A stretch of DNA of 64,000 nt from Scleroderma bovista (GCA_037178675.1 JAYMGJ010000227.1:1-64000); one strand, 5' to 3'. Numbered from the stretch's first letter, positions 12,286 through 25,007 are shown. The notes: a model not told the origin generated them from the letters alone. Made by a program: numbers and translations.

Positions 12286-12623
12286 CGAGCTGTACGAAAG
12301 AGCAACCGGAAAGGCAAATCGTGGATGGTCCTGAAAAGAACTATTCCAGCGCTTGTGAAGGCTTCATTTACATACATAGTCCTGTGCGGCGTCACAGAAT
12401 TTGGCCAGTAGCTGTGACTCGTGACTGTGGATTGTGTAGTTCGCCCTCACATGAAATCATCATTTGCGTCCAAGGTGGTACGATCTGAGGCTTGGGCGTG
12501 TAAAATGGAGAAATGGGTACGATAAATTGTTGTCAGAGTAGTAAACAGTAGTACAAGTACATATGTAGACTACATCAATATAGCACTGCATTTGTGTTTG
12601 TCGGGGATCAACACCTTGTTGTC
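12286..12623. promoter_or_regulatory. Divergent intergenic region, kinase (-) and RGP1 (+)
   Basis: About 340 bases between two divergently transcribed genes, so it must hold both promoters. No clear TATA box or repeated element is seen. Confidence 0.4.
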
Positions 12624-15507
12624 ATGTCCGCCGACGATGTAGCCACACTGGACGTGGACTCTGCGATTCGCGTGCAGGTAACGCCATCGCAGGCATCCTA
12701 CTTTGCAGGCGAAGAATTCACGGTGACGATCACATTCACGAATACCCGCACACCCGAGTCTCCCAAGCCCAGAAACACGCACAGACGAGGGGCGCATTCT
12801 ATCAGCTCGGCGCCTCTCGCGAGACCGCCCACGTCGCCTGGACACCCCAGGCCCACTGCACTACCTAATAGCTTTACACGCACTGCGAGCAATGGCTGCG
12901 ATGTGCCTACGAGAAAGAGGCTTATTGGGCAGGGATGCGCTGGGACTACCACCAAAGGGGTGCAGGACGTGAAGGGTGTGCTGGAGCAGAAGAGGCTGAA
13001 CCTACTAGAGAAGTCGCGCTCGCTCTCTGTTGACATTCCCGCCCGTGAACTTGTGAAGAGCGACGCCCAGGAGAACGGAAAAAGCAGCCGTGCACAGTAC
13101 GTGAGAGCATACAGCGAGTTCTCGGATATAGGAGGTGACGTGTAGTCTCAACGCTCCTCTGACGATCGTGGCGCGCTGACTGGTGACTGGTGACCGTGCA
13201 GGACTACCGCCAACCGCATCTCTGCCCCGCACCGCTGATTTCCAACTGCCACCACACCACCCGCATGCACGCAAGCAGTCCGTGCTGGACGGGCAGACCC
13301 AGCTCAGCGAGGTGCCCGCGCCGCCGCCGCCACCAGCCCTGGCGAGCTCCTCGACCTCGACGTTCTCGCTAGCCCTGGATCCGATCGCTGAATCGCCTGT
13401 GACGCCTTATGTCGGGTCACCCAGGCCGCGGTCACCCCCGCTGAATGGTGCCCTTCGACATCCACCTGCGCTCAAGCGGGAATCCACCCGGTCTGCTCAA
13501 CCTTCTGGGAAATCGCCGCATCTCAACCTGGGCCATGGTCCCCCGCCTGCCTCTGGTCATGGTCCGCGACTGCGCCCTTCCGCCACCGAACTGATCCTCT
13601 ATTCGTATGCACAGCTTCTCGGCACAGTATCTATCACGCCGCTCGCGGGTGCATCTATGTCGCAGGAGCACGCCAAGACGCTGAACGGGCTGCGGATGCG
13701 GCTGCTGAAACGGCCGATTGTGGGTGGCGGGAGCATGGATATCACGTCGCGCCAGCGCGTGCCGGAGCGCAGGCGGACGCACAGTCGGGCGTCGTCGTTG
13801 ACGAGTGGATTGCTTTCGCTGATTTCACCGTTGAGCAGTGCGTCGGTGCCGTCGTCGCCGATAGCGTCTTCGGCGCTGCCCCCGTGGAAGACGGGGAGCT
13901 CACGTGGAGGTGCGGCTTCCACCAATGGCGAGTCGCAGGAGGATGTGGATCCTGAGATGCCGTTGCCGACGTTTGAGGTGCCGCCTTCGATGCTCGCAGT
14001 GGATCTCTCGCTCGATCCAGGGCAGTCGCGCACATGTGAATGTTCTCTTTGTGAAGGCTATTGCGTTTTGAAACTTATTCTTTTACAGATACATATTCTG
14101 TGATGCTACCCGCGAATCTGCCACCGACATTCCGGGGACGTGCACTCAAGCTGTCGTACGAGCTCGTGATAGGGACGTGTCGCGCGAGCGCTTCGGCAAT
14201 GCGCTCGACAAGCAGCCTTGGGCCGACAGGGGCCAGCAGCATCAGTCGTGTCATGAAGGTTCCTATTCGTGTCTACAACAACGTTACCGGTATGCCGTTT
14301 TTTTGCCACTGGAAAGCTTAAACCAACTCTAAAATGCAGTGGGCAACACCCCGGGGTCTTATGATCTGCTGTGGCCGATGACGAGGCCACGCCTCTCACC
14401 CGAGTTCGCACCGAGGGTGGTCGACGGGGAGCACACAAAGACGAACAAGGTCGCGGTGGCAGGTATGTATTCATTGACTACAGGCTAAGCTGACATGGTT
14501 CAGCCAAAGAGTCTGTGACGGAACTGCGACGCTACGGACGACGGCTGCTGGGGACCTTCGTCGCCACGGAACTGGCCGAGCTCGAGGCTGATGGTGGCGC
14601 GTGGGCCACGTGCAGAGAGGCGGTGGAGATCCTGACTCGCAGCCCCAAAAAGGGTAAGTGGCCGCGAAATGAAATGGTCGTGCCTGATCACGGGGACAAC
14701 GCAGTGTCGTACGACGTCAACAAGGACGGGGCGAGGGTGGCCGTGCTCACCTTCCCCAAGTCGGCGTACAGACTCGGCGAGACCGTGCTGGGCGTCGTCG
14801 AGATCAACGAGCGGGCCACGCGCTCGAGGGTGCTGTCGGTGAGTGCGTCGCAGGGTGCTAGCGTCGCCTCTGACAACCGCCTGCAGCTATCCGCGATGCT
14901 CGAAGCTCAAGAACGATTACCCGGGCCAATCGCGACTGCGGGGAACCCGCGTCACTTGCGCCGGGTCCATGCGGAACACCACGCATCGTTCGTCGCGTCG
15001 ACGCTGCGGACGACCTTCTCGCTCGACATCCCCTCGGACGCCAGTCCGTCGCTCCAAGTCCACATCGGCGACGACCAGCACAAGGGCATCCCTGGGTCTG
15101 TCGGCGGGCTCGTGTGGAGGGTGCGCTTGTGTCTGTTGGTCGCTGTCGCGTCGGAATTGTCGCAGGGTGGGCTGCTGAAGAGCCTTGTCCGGGATGGTCG
15201 TGCGGGGGAGTGGGGGATTCCGTACAGGGCATCACCGACGATTGCACCGATGGAGCGGGTCAAGGAACCAGAAGATATGACGACCCAGTCGTCGCCGTGG
15301 ACGCAATTCCTGATGACGTCGTTGCTTGGCAGCGGGGAGCGGGGATACCATGATGGTGACGAGGAGGATGGGCAAGAGCGAGGGTGGACAGAGGAAGAGG
15401 ATGGGTGGCAGGAGCTCACAGTGGAGACGGTGGAGTGCGATGTGCCCATCACCGTCTGGCCGGGCAACACGGCATTCAAGGCGATGGAGGTCGTGTTTGA
15501 CGTATGA
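12624..15507 (+). CDS. RGP1: Rgp1-like protein, subunit of the Ric1-Rgp1 GEF for Ypt6/Rab6
   Basis: In yeast and animals, Rgp1 with Ric1 forms a Golgi guanine-nucleotide exchange factor that activates the GTPase Ypt6/Rab6 and supports retrograde vesicle traffic. The N-terminus has the arrestin-like beta strands of the family (YFAGEEFTVTITFTNT). A long Ser/Pro-rich insert follows. The C-terminal Rgp1 fold includes YSYAQLLGTV, LPPTFRGRALKLSYELVIGT, FPKSAYRLGETVLGVVEIN and a final CDVPITVWPGNTAF strand. Introns fit at about 13,136-13,201, 14,036-14,090, 14,289-14,338, 14,461-14,503, 14,653-14,703 and 14,840-14,886, all GT-AG. The start is the ATG at 12,624; the stop TGA is at 15,505. Codon usage is GC-rich, unlike the transposons around it. 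Confidence 0.88.
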
Positions 15508-15950
15508 TAGGAGGTCCAGCGTTAGTTTGCAGTGACTCTGCACTCTCGCTGGCCTGATCGTCTCGCTGAGACATCCTGGACGATTCGTGTTTACATGTAG
15601 GAAAAGTACAAGTGTATCCTTGTGTCATGTACGTGCCTCGGTTTGGGTGTGCATGTGACGGGTCCCACCTGACCGCGGTGGCACCGTCGTCGACTCCCTC
15701 TCCCCACACCAGCGATTTTCTCGAGTCCACCAGATATCCCGACTTTGGCCGTCGACCAGCGCTCTCGGAAGCGACAGGAATCGCTCGTAGGTCGCCCGCA
15801 ACGTTGCCTGTCTTGATTCGACCATTGTTCCGCTCTCGCACAGCTTCGAACACCCTGGTACAGGCTCAATTCTGGCCCACACGACGTGTAAGCACTGGCC
15901 GCAAAGTTACTGAACAGTCGAGCGTAGAGTTGTTTGATCTGGCACACACG

Positions 15951-18271
15951 ATGCAGTACTCAAATAGTGCCCAACAACCCTACCCTGACGAGTCTGATCG
16001 CAGGAATCGATTCCTTGGACCGGACCAACCCACTCGCACCCACATCCAACGAGCTGCGAGCCAGCCCCCCCGCTCCGACTCTCAGGGCTTCTTGAGCTCC
16101 CCATCCCAGCAGCATACCATTCCTTCCAGCCTAGGTGGATCCAACAGCTCACCGCCCTGGTCTCCTACTTCCTCCCGAATGCACTCCTTCAATACCACCA
16201 GCCGCACCCCCACAGGCGGCCTACCCTCTTCCGTACCCACCAGATCCTCCTCCTTTTCAAATCAGCAGACATTCCCTTCGGCTCTTCGTGGCTCCTCCCG
16301 ATTCCCTTCCACCTTCGAGGACGACGAGTCAGAGGCTTATTCCGACACCTATGACATCCTGTCCACCACCCCCGTCGCCAGCAGTCGTCCATTTCCCCCG
16401 GATCTCACCCGCAGCAGGTCCCAGTCCCTCGCGACAACCACTCGCCCCGGACCCTTGAACCCGTTTCAAAACCAGAACAACCTCTGGTCCGAGGCGTCCT
16501 CTCTCACCTCAAACCCGCTCAATATCCCCGGTTCTCGTTATGGTGACATCAAACCACCTGGCAGCAGCCGGTATGGCTCACTCGGAACTATAGGCAGATC
16601 ACCCCTGAGTAATCACTATGATTCCTCCAGCGGAAACGGAAACACCTATTCCAGCAACAGGCAGCCCATTGATCCTTCGAATATGAGTCCGTTTGTCAGG
16701 GATGTCGGACAGATTCTCTTGGACGACGGCTCGACCCTCCGCGAGCTCTGGGCTGGCATGCACCCGCCCAAGGCTGAAAATGGCGGCGGCGGCAGTGGCA
16801 CGACGAGCAGACGACACAGCGTCAGTGTCGTCCAGCCACGCAGACCCACCGTGGTGGGGTTTAACGCCCCAGGGCACGATGTGCAAGACGAGTCCACGCC
16901 CCCCAGCGTTTTCCACACAACCACGTATGGCCGTGGTGGCCTTCGTCTGTCGGACGACGAGCTTGCGGATGATTTTGGCGCGCTGAGCCTTTCCAAGGAT
17001 GGTCCTGGTCCCTCCTCTTCCACTCTTCCCCCCAGCCAGCCGTCTTCGCTTCCTATTTACGCGCCCATGTCCCGGAGCCCGCTCTCACCGGATCGTGTGT
17101 CCCCCTATCAGCCCATCAACCTCAATATTCCCAGTACCACATCATTTGCGTCCCGGCAGCGCTTTGGCTCTCCTAGCGATAGCGGTCTGTCTGCTGGTGC
17201 CAGCCCCCCTCGCAGCCAGCTCGAGCAGCAGCTGATAGACGCCCAATACCGCAGCGGTGGCAACAACGGCCACGGGTCGCAGCAGCAACAACAGTCGACT
17301 CTCACCGCACGGTTTATTCCTGGCAAGGGCATCCAGTACATACCTTTGCAGGGGAATGACTCCCCGACGTACGTCCGCTCGACGTCCCAGAGTTCTGGAC
17401 TGTCGTCACCGCTCTCGCCGACGACGGGTCGGCCTATCCAGCCTCAACAGGGGCCGTACTACCCTCAACAAATGCAACGACGTACCTCGGACGCACCGAC
17501 GCCCAATCTCAACGACCTCGGCAAGGGCGTCCCGCTGTCTTCTGTCCCAGCATCCTGGCCGCTCTACATCGTCGAGTTCAAAGCTGGGCGTACAGATTTG
17601 TTCTACCTGACCGACCTCACACTCGATATCAGGGTGGGCGACCTGGTCATTGTGGAGGCAGATCGAGGCAAGGACCTGGGTACGGTTGTGAACGATACGA
17701 TTACGTTAAAGGAGGTGGAGGCGTTTGAACGGGAGCAGAGGGAGCGTGTGGCGTATGGGGATGGGGGACCGCTGAGCCCTGGTGGTCAGCAGGGGGGAGT
17801 GTCGAAGAAGGAGATAAACCCGAAGATGATATATGGAAAGGCGCAGCCTCATGATACGCAGTGCGTGCGGTTTTGCGTGGCCCGCGTGTGCTGGCTTATC
17901 GGTGCTTTTGCAGACAATTGATTACAAAATTGCAAGATGAGATGAAGGCGTTGCAGCTCTGTCAGAATAAAGTGAGACAAAAGAAGTTACCAATGGAGGT
18001 CATAGATGCAGAATATCAATGGTGCGTCGTATATACCGGTTTTTCGTAGTGGTTGGCTGACGATGTAGGGGCGCCATCAGGGATCGACGAAAATTGACGT
18101 TTTATTTCGTCGCGGAGAAGCGCATCGACTTCCGAGAGCTCGTGCGAGAATTATTCCGGTGCGTTACTTTTACAAGTGCATTCGGGCGCTCGTCTCATTC
18201 TTTCGCGTAGGTTATACAAGACGCGCATTTGGATGGCCTCTCTCCAAGGTCCCGGCGGCTATGAACAGTAA
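15951..18271 (+). CDS. PSP1 C-terminal domain protein
   Basis: A long, low-complexity Ser/Pro/Gln N-terminus (about residues 1-525) precedes the conserved PSP1 domain: YIVEFKAGRTDLFYL, DLVIVEADRGKDLGTV, then LQDEMKALQLCQNKVRQKKL, RKLTFYFVAEKRIDFRELVREL and LYKTRIWMASL. Three short GT-AG introns fit in the 3' part (about 17,862-17,913, then two after 18,020 and 18,160). The stop is TAA at 18,269. In yeast, PSP1 is a suppressor of DNA polymerase alpha and cdc mutations that is also found in cytoplasmic RNA granules. Bacterial relatives form the YaaT/RicT group. The disordered N-terminus and conserved C-terminus are usual for fungi. The open frame continues upstream to 15,612, but the ATG at 15,951 starts the compositionally homogeneous protein and is preferred. 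Confidence 0.87.
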
Positions 18272-20085
18272 TAAAGCCCACACGCTTATGATGGAAGGCT
18301 TCCCCTCAAAAAAAAATTAACGACGAATATGACACGACAAGCTTGGTTTCTGCCTTTCTGCCCTTCTGCCCCATCTCGATCGTGTTTCAATATACAGTAG
18401 ATATGTAATCATTTTTTTCACTCTGCTGCTGCTGCTGCATGCGCATCTCTTTGTTTTTACACCTAGGTCAACCTAGACATTTTTTCTCTGTACGTGTGCT
18501 TGTACGTCTACCCCCCCCAGATTATTATTTATTGCAGTGCGCTATCAAGAATTCAAGAGAATTACTACTCAGTCTTGTTGATTTAGTGACGATTGCTTCA
18601 AGTGTACATTAGAAACTTTCAATGTGAGCCTTGGTTTGGGCTAGCTACATGGCGGGAAGTTCTGTGTATCGCTACTACGTATCCACTGTTCAGATGATCT
18701 ATACCTGCTACTCTGCGTGTTACTGGATTCGCGAAAAGCTACAGTGCGAGTGTTATCGAGCATCAGCAGAGGATGCTTCTCACCGAGAGAAGTGTTGCAG
18801 CAGCGATAGATACATTAAGAAGTAAAGTAGTTACAGAAGAACTCGGATTCTCTTTCGAAGAAATGGCGGTGGACTCTGAATAAGAGCCCCTCGGCCTGCC
18901 GTGGAATTCAGTACGATGCACGATACAAGGAACGCGTTTGACGCGTTTGCGTGCGTAGAACAGGCCATGAGTCTAAGAGCGATGCGATGAGCGTCAGCTA
19001 CACCTGGTATTATAATAACGTCATTGACTTTTCGTCCCGCGGTGACTGTGGAAGCAAGGATCAGTCCCGTATATCCCTAGCCACACGATGAGGGGGGGAG
19101 GGGGGCAGACATATGTACCTGATGGCCGACGGTCCATTGGCCATTGCTAATTTGGACGCAGCGTGCCGGAGCCACTTGAGTAGATGAAAGATGTGGCTGT
19201 ACTCTCCCAGACTGCAAAAGCACAGTGATACACCGGTGCAAAGGAAACGAGCAGTACTCAGAGGACAATCGACCCCAAATCCATCTTACACGGTGCATCA
19301 TGTCCAGCAACCCTCGGACGGCACCCAACAGATCCAACATACGTCACCCTCGTCATCAAAGTCGTTGTTGCCGGCGTTCCAGCGCCATTGGACGACTGCG
19401 CGCTAGTGCTTGATGTGAATTCTCCTCAAGGAGCGGCTGGGTGCAACCAATGGATCAATTGTCCAGTGTGTTGGGGGAAGGAAAACGACGTCATTGTTTG
19501 GCGGTGTGTACGCGTCTACGGAGCATTGCGATCATCAACATGTCTCGATGGCTTCGAGGCAAGCTGCCTGATCCTAGTCTGCAGCACGGCAAGAATAGAC
19601 CACGATGATTCCGCGAGGCGATTCCACTGATCACATGCAAGCAGCCCATAACCCACAGCTGTGGATGGTCCCACCTCAAGTAGAGTCGTATCCACCACCA
19701 CCATTTATCCCTTTCCCATCGTCCTCATTGCTCTCATCTCAAGACGTTATCTCGAATTGCTTGTCCAACAGGTGCGAAGTCCGTCTCGTCCCCTTTCTTC
19801 CCTCACCGTACTTGTAGGCTTGCATTTACTTCCATATCACGAATCCCATCTCAGGTCTTCGGCCCATTCGTATGGTCCACACCCTCTGTTAAGGTTCTAG
19901 CTGACCTGAATGAAGGCTCACCTCCTCCTCAACCAACCAACCATTGTCCTCTTGTTTCGCAAAGGGAACCTTTGGTGAGTTCGTTTTAGGCTCCTCTTTC
20001 AAATATCTCACCGTAGTGTCCCAAAAGAGCAGACGCCCGTGAATTTTGGTGACCCTCCACCTCGTGTACAATAGGAGAACGAACG
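18272..20085. other. Intergenic region
   Basis: It holds the 3' flank of the PSP1-domain gene, T-rich tracts, a short (CTG)n run near 18,425-18,438 and the upstream region of the TPR-HET gene. Pyrimidine-rich stretches at about 19,690-19,850 are typical of fungal promoters. No RNA gene or conserved ORF is recognised. Confidence 0.5.
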
Positions 20086-23000
20086 ATGACGGAGTTGGAC
20101 GACAAGATCACCCGAAGGAGGAAAGAATTGGAACGTCATCCCCCAGGAGATACTGGTCGGGCTGACGCCCTCTTCAACCTCGCATATTCCCTGAGTGAAA
20201 GAGTCTTGGAGACAGATGACATTGCGGATATAGAGGAGGCTGTTGCGCTGCATCAATCAGCATTGGACCTCCGTCCGCCAGGTCATTCCAATCGGTCGGA
20301 CTCACTCCATGGTCTCGCATTTTGCTTCAGCATACGGTACAACAAACAGGATACCATAGCAGACTTGGAGCAAGCCATCACACTCGATCGAGCTGCGTTA
20401 GAGCTGCGTTACCCAGGCCACTCTGGTCGTGCCAACACTCTTCACAACCTTGCAGAGCACCTGAGGAAGAGGTTCCTGAAACTCGGTGCGAATGGTGATC
20501 TCGATGAGGCACTCTCGCTGCATCGATTCGCGTTGAACCTCCATCCGGCAGGCCATTCCAAGCGGTCGGACTCACTCCATGGTCTCGCACTTTGCTTCAG
20601 CCACCGGTACGACAAAAAGGGTACCATAGCAGACTTGGAGCAGGCCATCACACTCGGTCGAGCTGCGGTAGAGCTCTGTTCCCCAGGCCACTCTGGTCGT
20701 GCCAGCATTCTCTACAGCTTTGCATGTTACCTGAGGCAGAGGTTCCTGAAACTCAGTGCGAATGGTGATCTCGATGAGGCAATTTCGCTTCATCAATCAG
20801 CGTTGGACCTCCGTCCGCCGGGTCATTCCGATCGGTCGGACTCACTCCATGATCTCGCACTTTGCTTCAGCGACCGGTACGACAAACAGGGTGCCATAGC
20901 AGACTTGGAGCAGGCCATCACACTCGGTCGAGCTGCGCTAGAGCTCTGTTCCCCAGGCAACTCTGGTCGTGCCAACACTCTCTACAGCTTTGCATGTTAC
21001 CTGAGGCGGAGGTTCCTGAAACTCAGTGCGAATGGTGATCTCGATGAGGCAATCTCGCTGCATCAATCAGCGTTGGATCTCCTTCCGCCGGGTCATTCCA
21101 AGCGGTCGGACTCACTCCATAGTCTCGCAGTTTCCTTCAGTGACCGGTACGACAAACAGGGTACTGTAGCAGATCTGGAGGAGGCCATCACACTCGGTCG
21201 AGCTGCATTAGAGCTCCGTTCCCCAGGCCACTCTGATCGTGCCCTCACTCTCTACAGCCTTGCAATTTACCTGAGGAACAGGTTCCTGAAATTCGGTGCG
21301 AATGGTGATCTTGATGAGGCAATTTCGCTGCATCGATCAGCGCTGGACCTCCATCCGGCGGGTCATTCCGATCGGCTAACATCGCTCAGCCAGTTGACGA
21401 ACTGTCTTAGCTCCCGATTTGAGAAGCTAGAGACTGCAGCAGATTTGGATGAGCTTATCTCCCTCTGCCGAGCTATATTGGACCTCCATCCACAGGACCA
21501 TCATGATCACGCGGAGTCTATTGACCAGCTGCTTCTCCTGCTCCGAAAGCGAATTCAGAGACATAACATGGCAGCCGACTTGGATGAATCTATCTCACTT
21601 GGTCGCTCTGCATTGGCATCTTGTGAACCCGGGACTCCTGGACGTGCTACATACCTTCACGACCTTGTTACCGACCTTCACACTAAGTTCCGCCAACTTG
21701 AAAACACTTCGGACGTTCAGGACGTACATCGTAATCATGCCGAATCCTTCCACACCCTTCTGATTTATGTCAAAGGCCTGGTCGATGATGGAGATGTTGC
21801 CCTAGTTGTGGATAGGATTGAGGCCATCGCACGAGCTGCATTGAAGCTCTGCCCTACTGGTCATCCCGATCATGCGATGTCTGTTATCACTTTTGCTGCT
21901 TTCCTTCGGCGCAGGTTCCAACAACAGGGTGCCGTTGCCGATTTAGATGAAGCCATTATGTTGTGCCAGGAGGCCTTAGAGGTCTGTCCGTCAAGGAGTG
22001 TGGCCAGTGCGCCACATTTGCACGAACTTGCACGGTGTCTCTCAGAGAGGTTTACCAAGCTAGCCACGTTGACTGATCTGGATGATGCCATCAAATTCGA
22101 ACAAGCAGCATTGATGCTGCGTCCCCAAGGACACCCTGACCGTGCAGAGTCTCTCAACAGTCTTTTCAATTATCGTCAGCTGAAAATCAAAGGGCGAGGT
22201 GCGAGTACTCAGTTAGCACATCCCATTGGCATACCTTCTGGTTCGCGGTTCAAATACTTGATTGGAGACATTATTTTCGACATCCTGAAGAGATTTCCTC
22301 CTCGCTTGCTGGACACCCATACTGGAAAGCTATGTGACAGAGACTCACAGATCGCACAGTTTGAGAAGAGCGGAGAATACAACCAGCTACTGACGTCGGC
22401 ATCAGTGATGGATGCCCTCGCCCAAGTCGCTCATATCCGTGAAGTAGTGTCTACCTATTTCCGGTATGTCACACTGTCCCATCGGTGGGGAAAGCTCGAA
22501 CCATTGCTGCATGACATCGAAGGGCAAGTCATCTATGACTTGCATGTCACAGAGGGTCTTCGGAAACTGCAATCTTTCTGTCTCACTTCTTTCCGACGTG
22601 GGTACTTATGGGCTTGGAGTGATACATGCTGCATTGACAAGGAAAGCAGTGCAGAACTCCAGGAGGCGATAGGCTCCATGTTTTCATGGTACCGGCTGTC
22701 GGCTCTCACTATGGTCCACCTTGCTGATGTCTCAGATACGGGCCGGCTGACCAGTAGTGTGTGGTTTAAGCGTGGCTGGACCCTTCAGGAGCTGTTGGCG
22801 CCCTGTACCATGTTGTTCTTCACTCGAGATTGGTTGCTTTACCGGGACATTTCCTCGAATCACAAGGAGGATAGTGCTATCCTTGGCGAATTGGAACAGG
22901 CGACAGGCATTGCCTCACAACATCTCACTAATTTCCATCCGGGGGTCGATGATGCACGAACGAGGCTTCAGTGGGCATCCACACGTTGTACCACTCGGCC

Positions 23001-23727
23001 AGAAGACATAGCCTATTCGCTTCTAGGAGTCTTTGGTCTTCACATCCCCGTCCTATATGGGGAATCTGCAGAGAATGCCCTTGGGCGTCTACTCGCAGAG
23101 GTGATCTCAAAGTCTGGTGACACATCAATCCTGGATTGGATTGGGCAATCATCAGCATTTCACAGCTGCTTTCCTGCCACTATTACCCCATATGAAACTC
23201 TTCCTCTGTCTCTGCCAGACCTCACAACATCACCTTCCACACGTAAAATTCGCAAACTTTTCTTATTTAGATCTCCGCGCAAAATGCACCAGGCACTCTC
23301 CAACTTGCCACTCGCCAAATTCGCCAACTTCAGGCTTATTCTTCCATGTATCGTCCACCGCATCAAAGCTATGACTCTAACTCGAGTGGATGCCAGTACT
23401 GCGACTCACGTCCACCAAATTCAGGCGGTAGGTCTGACTCCTATCGATATTGCACTGTCGGCAAGACTCGAAAATACGGCGAAAGGAGTGCCATATGTCC
23501 TGATACGCCCATGGCACGCTAACTTACTTCAATCTGCCATCGATACTGACGATGCCTCGACCCACCAATGGCTCACATGGCTGGAGCAGCCATTCAGTGC
23601 GCTTCTATTAAGGCAACTACCTCACAACGAATATCGGAGGGTTGCGTCGTTTTGTCATATTATCGCTCATCCCACGGACTCTGTTGGTGTGTTGAAAGGC
23701 GAAGTTAATACATTGACTATCATATAG
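20086..23727 (+). CDS. TPR-HET protein, NLR-like allorecognition or incompatibility factor
   Basis: A single exon of 1,213 codons. Residues of roughly 20-700 are tetratricopeptide-like repeats in which a DLDEAISLHQSALDL half alternates with a DLEQAITLGRAALEL half, each closed by a PGHS turn. Four copies are almost identical at DNA level. Residues about 785-900 form a HET domain (YVTLSHRWGK, WSDTCCIDK, VWFKRGWTLQELLAP), followed by an EDIAYSLLGVFGLHIPVLYGE block typical of HET-E/HET-D-like proteins. HET domains trigger cell death after non-self recognition in filamentous fungi, and the repeats are thought to sense the partner. The start Met is closely followed by the first repeat. No stop or frameshift is seen, so it looks functional. 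Confidence 0.9.
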   Translation: MTELDDKITRRRKELERHPPGDTGRADALFNLAYSLSERVLETDDIADIEEAVALHQSALDLRPPGHSNRSDSLHGLAFCFSIRYNKQDTIADLEQAITLDRAALELRYPGHSGRANTLHNLAEHLRKRFLKLGANGDLDEALSLHRFALNLHPAGHSKRSDSLHGLALCFSHRYDKKGTIADLEQAITLGRAAVELCSPGHSGRASILYSFACYLRQRFLKLSANGDLDEAISLHQSALDLRPPGHSDRSDSLHDLALCFSDRYDKQGAIADLEQAITLGRAALELCSPGNSGRANTLYSFACYLRRRFLKLSANGDLDEAISLHQSALDLLPPGHSKRSDSLHSLAVSFSDRYDKQGTVADLEEAITLGRAALELRSPGHSDRALTLYSLAIYLRNRFLKFGANGDLDEAISLHRSALDLHPAGHSDRLTSLSQLTNCLSSRFEKLETAADLDELISLCRAILDLHPQDHHDHAESIDQLLLLLRKRIQRHNMAADLDESISLGRSALASCEPGTPGRATYLHDLVTDLHTKFRQLENTSDVQDVHRNHAESFHTLLIYVKGLVDDGDVALVVDRIEAIARAALKLCPTGHPDHAMSVITFAAFLRRRFQQQGAVADLDEAIMLCQEALEVCPSRSVASAPHLHELARCLSERFTKLATLTDLDDAIKFEQAALMLRPQGHPDRAESLNSLFNYRQLKIKGRGASTQLAHPIGIPSGSRFKYLIGDIIFDILKRFPPRLLDTHTGKLCDRDSQIAQFEKSGEYNQLLTSASVMDALAQVAHIREVVSTYFRYVTLSHRWGKLEPLLHDIEGQVIYDLHVTEGLRKLQSFCLTSFRRGYLWAWSDTCCIDKESSAELQEAIGSMFSWYRLSALTMVHLADVSDTGRLTSSVWFKRGWTLQELLAPCTMLFFTRDWLLYRDISSNHKEDSAILGELEQATGIASQHLTNFHPGVDDARTRLQWASTRCTTRPEDIAYSLLGVFGLHIPVLYGESAENALGRLLAEVISKSGDTSILDWIGQSSAFHSCFPATITPYETLPLSLPDLTTSPSTRKIRKLFLFRSPRKMHQALSNLPLAKFANFRLILPCIVHRIKAMTLTRVDASTATHVHQIQAVGLTPIDIALSARLENTAKGVPYVLIRPWHANLLQSAIDTDDASTHQWLTWLEQPFSALLLRQLPHNEYRRVASFCHIIAHPTDSVGVLKGEVNTLTII
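20230..21375 (+). repeat. 270-bp coding repeats in the TPR array
   Basis: The marker AATGGTGATCT(C/T)GATGAGG begins at 20,491, 20,761, 21,031 and 21,301, exactly 270 bases apart (90 residues, a double TPR). Neighbouring units are nearly identical over their length. This implies recent intragenic duplication or gene conversion, and probably variation in repeat number between strains. Confidence 0.93.
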
Positions 23728-25005
23728 ACCTATGGTGTATGCAATAGGATATGGAGTTGGTTCGGAGCATTGTACTTGATTTTTGAACTTCCTCGTTGAT
23801 TCTATCTGTCATTTTTCGGAGAGTTCGTCACACTCAAGGTATTCCATTACGAAGCAAACTGCAGCATTATATCTCCATCCGGATGTGCGTAGGGTTTGGT
23901 GCAGAACATCATACTGTGGTCGACCCTGCAGAACTCGTAAAAAATCTGCTTGATAGAAGCCGAGATGGGATTGAAGAAAGGCCACCTCGACCTAGCGGTG
24001 TATGCAAGTTCATTGTTGTTAAAGCCGTCCTTTTCTTGGTTTTCCAAAAGATACTTGGCAAACGAAGATCTTGTTTCCCTTTTGGCCTATAAATATGTGT
24101 TACTGATTACGCGCCAATGTAAAATGAATTGACGCACGAAGTGTTGGCTGACAACGTCCACCCGACTCCGGAAGAGCGTAAGCTCTTCTTGGTGCCACTC
24201 TCTCCGCGTGCCAGATAGTAGGGTACATACATCAGGATTGGATACGAATCCGCCAGATATGATCCCTGACGTACTGTGCGCATGACCCGATCAAAACAGC
24301 GGATACGGTGGTCATGACTTTGGGATCAGGGGGTAGTTTTGCCGGACGTGATGGACAGAATCACTGATGCTGCGTATGTGAATCGTCAAGCCCCAGTCTA
24401 GATAAGGTCACCGTTTCACATGCTTCTGGTGATTCGCTGGATCGTCAAGTATATCCAGGACGAGGTTCTTCGCATGTGGGGGTAGTTGCCTTGGGCTGAA
24501 GGTGCGCATGAAATACCCTAAACAACGCATGAGAAAGTTTGAGGATTGGCATAGCATTCAACATTGATATATACTGCGAATGCGACGGAGCCTATCCCCA
24601 TTCCCTACAAGCGAGATTCTGTGGGCCTATGGGCAGCAGAAGAGTCCTTCGGGCTTGATCATATGTACGTCTGCTTGACCACCCATAGACTAACTGACAG
24701 GACAATGCTAAATGTTTGCCAAAGTGATACAGAAATGACAGCATGTCATGAAGGTCCCAGCTGGATCCATGAGAATTGAATATTGAGCAACTGTGTACGA
24801 ATGGCGAGGAGTCCAAGGTTAAATTTCTAATTTGGTAATTCTACACGCGACTGTAATTACACCACTACAAATGCTAAAATATCAGCAAAACAGCACTTTT
24901 GGGCTACAGACACTACAGACCACATGACTTGTGTACAGGTCTGTACAGCCTGTACAGACCCATCAACTCTGTACAACTCTGTAAATTCCTAACTACTGAC
25001 ACTAT
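23728..25005. other. Intergenic region, no gene recognised
   Basis: 3' flank of the TPR-HET gene and AT-rich sequence. Short open frames on both strands carry no motif. A run of ACTACAGAC/TGTACAG-type words begins near 24,900 and leads into the minisatellite. Confidence 0.5.
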
Positions 25006-25007
25006 TG

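Noticed and set aside
15612..15950. In-frame upstream extension of the PSP1-domain protein
   Set aside because: The extension has no conserved motif and a different composition; the ATG at 15,951 fits the protein better.
12182..19042. CCGCGG sites in the gene-rich part (12,182; 13,426; 15,673; 19,037)
   Set aside because: Four sites in 36 kb, three of them in or near GC-rich sequence, are close to what composition predicts and show no repeat context.
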